The notes under the pieces were generated by a model. It saw only the letters and a list, made by a program, of their open reading frames with translations, had not been told where the DNA came from and did no database searches. The translations under genes were made by a program, and so were the position numbers. DNA of 39,406 bases from assembly GCA_020852595.1 (NCBI GenBank), contig JADZAK010000171.1, positions 1 to 39,406 of the forward strand, read 5' to 3'. Shown piece after piece: positions 34,220-39,406 of this stretch (the first letter of the stretch is position 1; each line of letters opens with the position of its first letter). This stretch comes from Rhodospirillaceae bacterium. Lineage in GTDB: Bacteria > Pseudomonadota > Alphaproteobacteria > Rhodospirillales > Rhodospirillaceae.

Positions 34220-34840
34220 ATGACCCTGCTCTGGATCACATTCGCAACCGGCTTCGGGCTGGGGCTCGCCATCGCGATGCCGGTGGGACCGATCGGTCTT
34301 CTCTGTATCCAGCAGAGCCTGGCGCGCGGGTTCGGCGGCGGTGTGGCGGCCGGCGCCGGTGTCGCCCTCGCCGACGCGACCTATGCCGCCATCGCGGCCT
34401 TTGGGCTGACGGCGGCCACGGCGTTCCTTGTGAGCGTGCAGATGCCGCTGCGCGTCGCGGGCCTCGCCGCGATGCTGTGGCTGGCCTGGCGCATCTGGCG
34501 CGAGGCCGCGACGCCCAAACACATGGCGGCCGCGCCGGGGTCGGGCGCGGCGACGACGGCGCAGATGTATGTGCTGACCTTGGCCAATCCCATGACGATC
34601 CTCACCTTCCTCGCGCTGTTCGTCGGCGCGGGCGTGGGGCTCGCTGGCGGCTATGAATATTCCGCGGCGCTGACGGTGGGGACCTTCGCGGGCTCGTTCG
34701 CGTGGTGGGTCGTGTTGTGCGGCGCGGTGGGCGCGATCCGAGAGCGGCTTACCGATGAGAGCTTGGTGTGGATCAACCGCGCTTCGGCGGTGATCATCGC
34801 AGCCTTTGCCCTTTGGATCGGGCTGGAGCTGATTACGTAG
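34220..34840 (+). CDS. LysE / RhtB-family exporter
   Basis: A 206-residue inner-membrane transporter of the LysE superfamily with about six helices. The family opening GFGLGLAIAMPVGPIGLLCI (11-30) and the mid-protein LTLANPMTILTFLALFVGAG are diagnostic. Members export amino acids such as lysine, threonine or homoserine lactone; the substrate cannot be told. There is no clear ribosome site before ATG 34220, in keeping with only 14 bases separating it from the divergent YnfA start; leaderless translation is possible. A REP-like palindrome and a perfect hairpin follow the stop. Confidence 0.91.
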   Translation: MTLLWITFATGFGLGLAIAMPVGPIGLLCIQQSLARGFGGGVAAGAGVALADATYAAIAAFGLTAATAFLVSVQMPLRVAGLAAMLWLAWRIWREAATPKHMAAAPGSGAATTAQMYVLTLANPMTILTFLALFVGAGVGLAGGYEYSAALTVGTFAGSFAWWVVLCGAVGAIRERLTDESLVWINRASAVIIAAFALWIGLELIT

Positions 34841-34842
34841 GG

Positions 34843-34879
34843 ATGTCCGCCTTCGCTGAAGCTACGGCGGGACTGCGGC
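34843..34879. repeat. REP-like palindrome, copy B
   Basis: TCCGCCTTCGCTGAAGCTAC followed by GGCGGG matches copy A at 15652-15688 except for two core changes. It follows the LysE-type gene and faces the end of the GDT1-type gene, again a convergent junction. Confidence 0.7.
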
Positions 34880-34906
34880 TAAAAATATCCGAAGATATTT
34901 TTAGCC
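34877..34906. terminator. Perfect hairpin covering the end of the GDT1-type gene
   Basis: A 13-bp perfect AT-rich stem (34877-34889 with 34894-34906) with CGAA loop. The stop codon of the leftward gene (34901-34903) lies in the right arm. No T run follows on either strand, so factor-independent termination is not certain; mRNA 3'-end protection is an alternative. Confidence 0.5.
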
Positions 34907-35176
34907 TTGATAATGCCCCCAGATCGTCCAGGCGCCGATCACCACAAAGCCGATGCCGGCGATGAGTTTCAGCGGAATGGCGGTGAGGTATTTCTCGGCG
35001 AGCGTGCCGAGCACGACGGCAATCGCCGTGGAGAGAACGAGCGCGCCGGCGGCGGCGAAGAAGATCAGCCAGCGCGATTGTTCCTTGTCGGCGGCGAAGA
35101 GGACCGTGGCCAGCTGCGTTTTATCGCCCAACTCGGCGAAAAAGACTGTCGCGAAGATCGCAAGCAGCTGGCTCAT
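34901..35176 (-). CDS. TMEM165/GDT1 (UPF0016) single-domain membrane protein
   Basis: A 91-residue membrane protein with three helices and one copy of the family motif E15-L-G-D-K-T20. Long members carry two such repeats; a single-repeat protein must pair with itself or a partner. Relatives export manganese or exchange calcium/manganese for protons. It starts three bases after the pgk stop with a GGAGG site inside pgk, so it is the last gene of a gapA-pgk-GDT1 unit, an unusual companion for glycolytic genes. The stop lies within a perfect hairpin. It is complete, not a broken longer gene: no second-repeat remnant is seen downstream. Confidence 0.9.
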   Translation of the reverse strand: MSQLLAIFATVFFAELGDKTQLATVLFAADKEQSRWLIFFAAAGALVLSTAIAVVLGTLAEKYLTAIPLKLIAGIGFVVIGAWTIWGHYQG

Positions 35177-35179
35177 GGA

Positions 35180-36373
35180 TCAGCCCTCCAATGCCTTCAC
35201 ACCCGGCAGTTCCTTGCCTTCCATCCATTCAAGGAAGGCGCCGCCGGCGGTCGAGATATAGGTGAGCTTTTCCGAAACGCCAGCGGCGTTGAGCGCCGCG
35301 ACGGTATCGCCGCCGCCGGCCACCGAGATCAGCGCGCCCTTGTCCGTGAGCGCCGCGACCGCCTTGGCGATCGCGAAGGTGCCGGCGTCGAACGGCTTGA
35401 TTTCAAACGCACCGAGCGGGCCGTTCCAGAGCAGGGTCTTGCAGCCGCCGAGCTTGCCTTCGAGGGTACGCACGCTGGCGGGGCCCACGTCGAGGATCAT
35501 CTTGTCGGCGGGAACGGCCTTGATGTCGACCACGGCGGTCGCAACGCCGTCTTTCAGGCCTTCGGCAACCACCGCATCGGTCGGCAGAACGACTTCGCAA
35601 CCGGCCTTCTTGGCCTTTTCCAGGATGCCGCGCGCCGTGCCGGCGAGATCGCGTTCGCACAGCGACTTGCCGACGTCGACGCCTTGCGCGTTCAGGAAGG
35701 TGTTGGCCATGCCGCCGCCGATCACCAGAAGGTCCACGCGCTCGACGAGATTGTTGAGCACATCGAGCTTGGTGGAAATCTTCGAGCCGCCGACGATCGC
35801 CATCACCGGCTTCTTCGGGTTGTCGAGCGCGCTGGCGAGGGCTTCGAGTTCGGCCTGCATCTGACGGCCGGCGTAGGCCGGCAGCACATGGGCAAGGCCT
35901 TCGGTCGAGGCGTGGGCGCGGTGCGCCGCCGAGAAGGCGTCGTTCACGTACACGTCGCCAAGAGCCGCGAGGTCCTTGATGAAGGCCGCGTCGTTGGCCT
36001 CCTCGCCGTTGTGGTAACGCAGGTTTTCCAGAAGCGCGACGTCGCCGGGCTGCAGCGCGTCGACGATCCTCTTTGCCTCGGCGCCGATGCAATCATCGGC
36101 GAAAGCGACATTCGCGCCGATGACCTTGGCCAGCACAGGCACGATGGGCTTCAGCGACATCTCGGGCACGCGCTTGCCCTTTGGACGGTCGAAGTGCGAG
36201 AGCACGACGACCTTCGCCTTCTTGGCGATGAGGTCCTTGAGGGTGGGCGCGAGGCGTTCGATGCGGGTCGCGTCGGTGACGCGCCCCTCTTTCATCGGAA
36301 CGTTGAGGTCGGCGCGCACGAGGACACGCTTTCCCTCAACATTTGCCCGGTCGAGAGTCTTGAAAGAGGCCAT
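35180..36373 (-). CDS. pgk: Phosphoglycerate kinase
   Basis: A 397-residue glycolytic kinase converting 1,3-bisphosphoglycerate and ADP to 3-phosphoglycerate and ATP. The 3-phosphoglycerate-binding VRADLNVP (19-26), [15 protein letters not shown] with [12 protein letters not shown] in the middle, and the nucleotide-site GGGDTVAAL (from about 353) are all seen. ATG 36373 is chosen because [22 protein letters not shown] is the normal N-terminus; the frame stays open further upstream into the gapA-pgk spacer with no family similarity. Ribosome site is weak. It lies 89 bases after gapA, with a terminator-like hairpin in the spacer, and three bases before the GDT1-type gene. Confidence 0.96.
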   Translation of the reverse strand: MASFKTLDRANVEGKRVLVRADLNVPMKEGRVTDATRIERLAPTLKDLIAKKAKVVVLSHFDRPKGKRVPEMSLKPIVPVLAKVIGANVAFADDCIGAEAKRIVDALQPGDVALLENLRYHNGEEANDAAFIKDLAALGDVYVNDAFSAAHRAHASTEGLAHVLPAYAGRQMQAELEALASALDNPKKPVMAIVGGSKISTKLDVLNNLVERVDLLVIGGGMANTFLNAQGVDVGKSLCERDLAGTARGILEKAKKAGCEVVLPTDAVVAEGLKDGVATAVVDIKAVPADKMILDVGPASVRTLEGKLGGCKTLLWNGPLGAFEIKPFDAGTFAIAKAVAALTDKGALISVAGGGDTVAALNAAGVSEKLTYISTAGGAFLEWMEGKELPGVKALEG

Positions 36374-36396
36374 GAGAGCTCGCGGAGAAGGAGTAA

Positions 36397-36449
36397 CAAA
36401 AAGCCCCTCACCCTGCCCTCTCCCCGAGGCGGGAGAGGGTTCTGGGAGA
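36397..36449 (-). terminator. Terminator-like hairpin between gapA and pgk
   Basis: CCCTCTCCC (36416-36424) pairs with GGGAGAGGG (36431-36439), and outer segments can extend the stem. On the minus strand it is followed after about 14 bases by a run of five T (36398-36402). It could partly end transcription after gapA. A similar CCCTCTCCCC..GGGAGAGGG palindrome is a common dispersed unit in many bacteria, so it may be a repeat insertion. Confidence 0.5.
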
Positions 36450-36462
36450 GGCCGGGAGTGCG

Positions 36463-37485
<1,023 letters not shown>

Positions 37486-37647
37486 GGGATGCTTCAGCTC
37501 CTTATATAGAGGTGGGGATGCGGCTCATGAGCGGACCGGAACGGCCCCGCGGCATCCCGCGCCGGGACGGGGCCGGAAATACAATAGTCTTCCCCGGAAT
37601 CCAAGCGGGCTCGGCGCATATCAGCCATTGCCTTCCAAGAGGTCCGC

Positions 37648-39168
37648 GTGAGCCCCGCAAAAGCTTCCGCCGCCGCGAAAATCTTCAAGTCCGCCGAGAA
37701 GGCCGCAAGCCTGTCGGATGGGGAGTTCCGCAAGCTAAAGGATCGCTTACGGGTCGAGCTGATCGATCTGCAGCAGAAGATTCGTAACAGGGGCCAGTTC
37801 CCGGTGATCATCGTCCTGGCCGGGGTGAAGGGCGCCGGGGTGATCGACACCCTGAATGTCATCAACACCTGGATGGACCCGCGCTGGGTCGAAACCCACG
37901 CCTTCGATGCGCCGAGCGACGAAGAAAGCGAGCGCCCGCCGTTCTGGCGCTACTGGCGCAGCCTGCCGGCCGCTGGCGCCATGGGCCTTTACCTCGAAGG
38001 CTGGTACGGCGAGTTGCTCGGCCTCGATCCCAAACGTCCAGTGGGACGGGGCGACGACCGCCTGCGGCACATCGCGGCGTTCGAACAGACCCTGGCCGAC
38101 GACGGCGCCCTCATCCTGAAATTCTGGCTGCACCTTTCCGAGCGGCATCACCGCACATGCCAGGAAACCGACGACGAGGATCCTGTCTTCGGGATTCGCC
38201 CCGCCGACCACGCCTGGCGTCCTCAGCCGCCCTACAGTGTGTATGTAAAAACCGCCGCGAATGTGATCGCAAGCACCAATACCGACCGGGCGCCCTGGCA
38301 TATCGTGGGCGGACACGACGCCAACCGGCGCCGCTTCGAGATTCTCGACCTCCTGCGCAAGAGTTTCGCGGCGCATTTGAAACGCATGGCGCGCGCTCCG
38401 AAGAACGGCCGCGCCGCCGCGGCGCGCAGAGCGCCCGCACACGATGTTCTTTCCACCGTCGATCTCAGCCGGACGATGAGCGACAAGGATTACGCGCGGG
38501 CGTTTCACGTCGAACAGAACCGCCTCTACAAGGCCCAGCGCGCCGTGCGCGAGGCGGGACTCTCATCGGTCATTGCGTTTGAAGGCTGGGACGCGGCGGG
38601 TAAAGGCGGCGCGATCCGGCGGCTGGCCTACGGTCTCAGCGCCTATAACTACAAGGTCGTCCCCATCGCCGCGCCTAACGACGAGGAACGCAAACACCAT
38701 TATTTATGGCGTTTCTGGCGCGCCCTGGACCGCGCCGGCCATATCACGATCTTCGATCGGAGCTGGTATGGACGCGTGCTGGTCGAGCGTGTCGACAATT
38801 TGATCCCGCGGTCGGCATGGCAACGCGCCTACGACGAGATCAACGCCTTCGAAGAAGAAATGACCGCGTCGGGCATCGTGCTCCTGAAATTCTGGCTGCA
38901 TATCGACAAGGACGAACAACTCCGGCGTTTCAAAGACCGCCGGAAGGATCCCGCAAGACGGTGGAAGCTGACCGGCGACGATTTCCACAATCGCAAAAAC
39001 TGGAATGCCTACGTCGCGGCGGTGAACGATATGGTGAAACGCACATCGAGCGAGTCCGCGCCGTGGCGCCTCGTGCCCGCCAACAGCAAGAAGTTCGCGC
39101 GGATCACGGTCATGGAAACCGTGGCGGACGCGCTCGAAAGAGCCTTGGCGGCGCGCCAGAACCGCTGA
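37648..39168 (+). CDS. Polyphosphate:AMP phosphotransferase, two-domain PPK2 (class II)
   Basis: A 506-residue cytoplasmic enzyme of the fused PPK2 class, which transfers phosphate from polyphosphate to AMP. Two PPK2 domains are in tandem (about 30-245 and 285-500). The C-terminal domain is intact: Walker A G313-W-D-A-A-G-K319-G and the lid-type motif FDRSWYGR. The N-terminal domain keeps the fold but has GVKGAG (59-64) with no Walker Lys and EGWYGE in place of RSWYGR, so it is probably not catalytic, as known for this class. The start is GTG 37648, with AAGAGG five bases before it. It is divergent from gapA. Confidence 0.93.
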   Translation: MSPAKASAAAKIFKSAEKAASLSDGEFRKLKDRLRVELIDLQQKIRNRGQFPVIIVLAGVKGAGVIDTLNVINTWMDPRWVETHAFDAPSDEESERPPFWRYWRSLPAAGAMGLYLEGWYGELLGLDPKRPVGRGDDRLRHIAAFEQTLADDGALILKFWLHLSERHHRTCQETDDEDPVFGIRPADHAWRPQPPYSVYVKTAANVIASTNTDRAPWHIVGGHDANRRRFEILDLLRKSFAAHLKRMARAPKNGRAAAARRAPAHDVLSTVDLSRTMSDKDYARAFHVEQNRLYKAQRAVREAGLSSVIAFEGWDAAGKGGAIRRLAYGLSAYNYKVVPIAAPNDEERKHHYLWRFWRALDRAGHITIFDRSWYGRVLVERVDNLIPRSAWQRAYDEINAFEEEMTASGIVLLKFWLHIDKDEQLRRFKDRRKDPARRWKLTGDDFHNRKNWNAYVAAVNDMVKRTSSESAPWRLVPANSKKFARITVMETVADALERALAARQNR

Positions 39169-39406
39169 CGCAAATCCCTAGGAGCCGCGGCACCCGAAAC
39201 GGCCCGATTTTACGCGCGAGTCGCACTCAGAAAAGGTGCAACGGCGGCGCCCTTCGGTGGGTTTTGGATGTCATGGAGGGGCGAGGCCGGGGAGCCCTCT
39301 TTCCTGGGATTTCAATCGGTTCCCGGGATTTCCGGGGCGTCGCGGGTGTGTTCCCCCGGGGCTTTCAGTTTTCATTAATGCCGGCCGCACGAATATCCCG
39401 ATCCTC
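39169..39406. other. Non-coding end of window
   Basis: The 238 bases after the polyphosphate kinase stop hold no reading frame I can support. There are short imperfect repeats (GGGATTTC twice, 39308-39338) but no clear terminator, tRNA or promoter. A gene may start beyond the window edge. Confidence 0.4.

Overview
The window looks like a chromosomal segment of a GC-rich alphaproteobacterium. Supporting signs are the bolA / J-domain / cobS / cobT block, the xerD / aroK / aroB / CorC-type order, gluQRS next to an HNH gene, accA, and tandem DUF2889 genes. I cannot name the genus; a lineage outside the best-studied Rhizobiales and Rhodobacterales would fit. No rRNA, tRNA, CRISPR array, insertion sequence, prophage gene or integrase other than the housekeeping XerD was seen. 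The region is dense, with almost no gap above 200 bases.

Left part (1-14.8 kb): an APC permease followed by a class C beta-lactamase-type serine hydrolase; an HNH protein diverging from gluQRS; a PafA-type secreted phosphatase converging on gluQRS; a 1068-residue type V autotransporter ending in a strong terminator; a two-gene unit of a DUF6502 protein and a DUF5666 lipoprotein; a small GIY-YIG-like protein; a small unknown protein translationally coupled to an EamA transporter; and a Uup-type ABC-F ATPase.

Middle (14.8-29.5 kb): two proteins of unknown function, XerD, and a large exported Ala/Pro-rich protein preceded by a 43-residue membrane peptide. These are followed by aroK-aroB-CorC-type transporter, a CBS-pair protein, two DUF2889 genes, bolA, a zinc-finger J-domain protein, cobS and cobT, and a LysR regulator diverging from a small periplasmic protein.

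Right part (29.5-39.4 kb): rpmB; a two-gene unit of a membrane coiled-coil protein and a small basic protein; a DUF4743/Nudix protein; accA; YnfA; a LysE-type exporter; gapA-pgk-GDT1-type transporter as one leftward unit; and a two-domain PPK2 polyphosphate:AMP phosphotransferase read from a GTG start.

Most of this is ordinary core-genome content. The parts least explained by known biology are the DUF6502/DUF5666 pair, the 43-residue membrane peptide overlapping the large exported protein, the membrane/basic pair beside rpmB, and the zinc-finger J-protein inside the cobalt-chelatase block. Two small families of palindromic repeats sit at junctions between converging genes, and several perfect inverted repeats lie in divergent promoter regions. 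I found no convincing new defence or mobile system.
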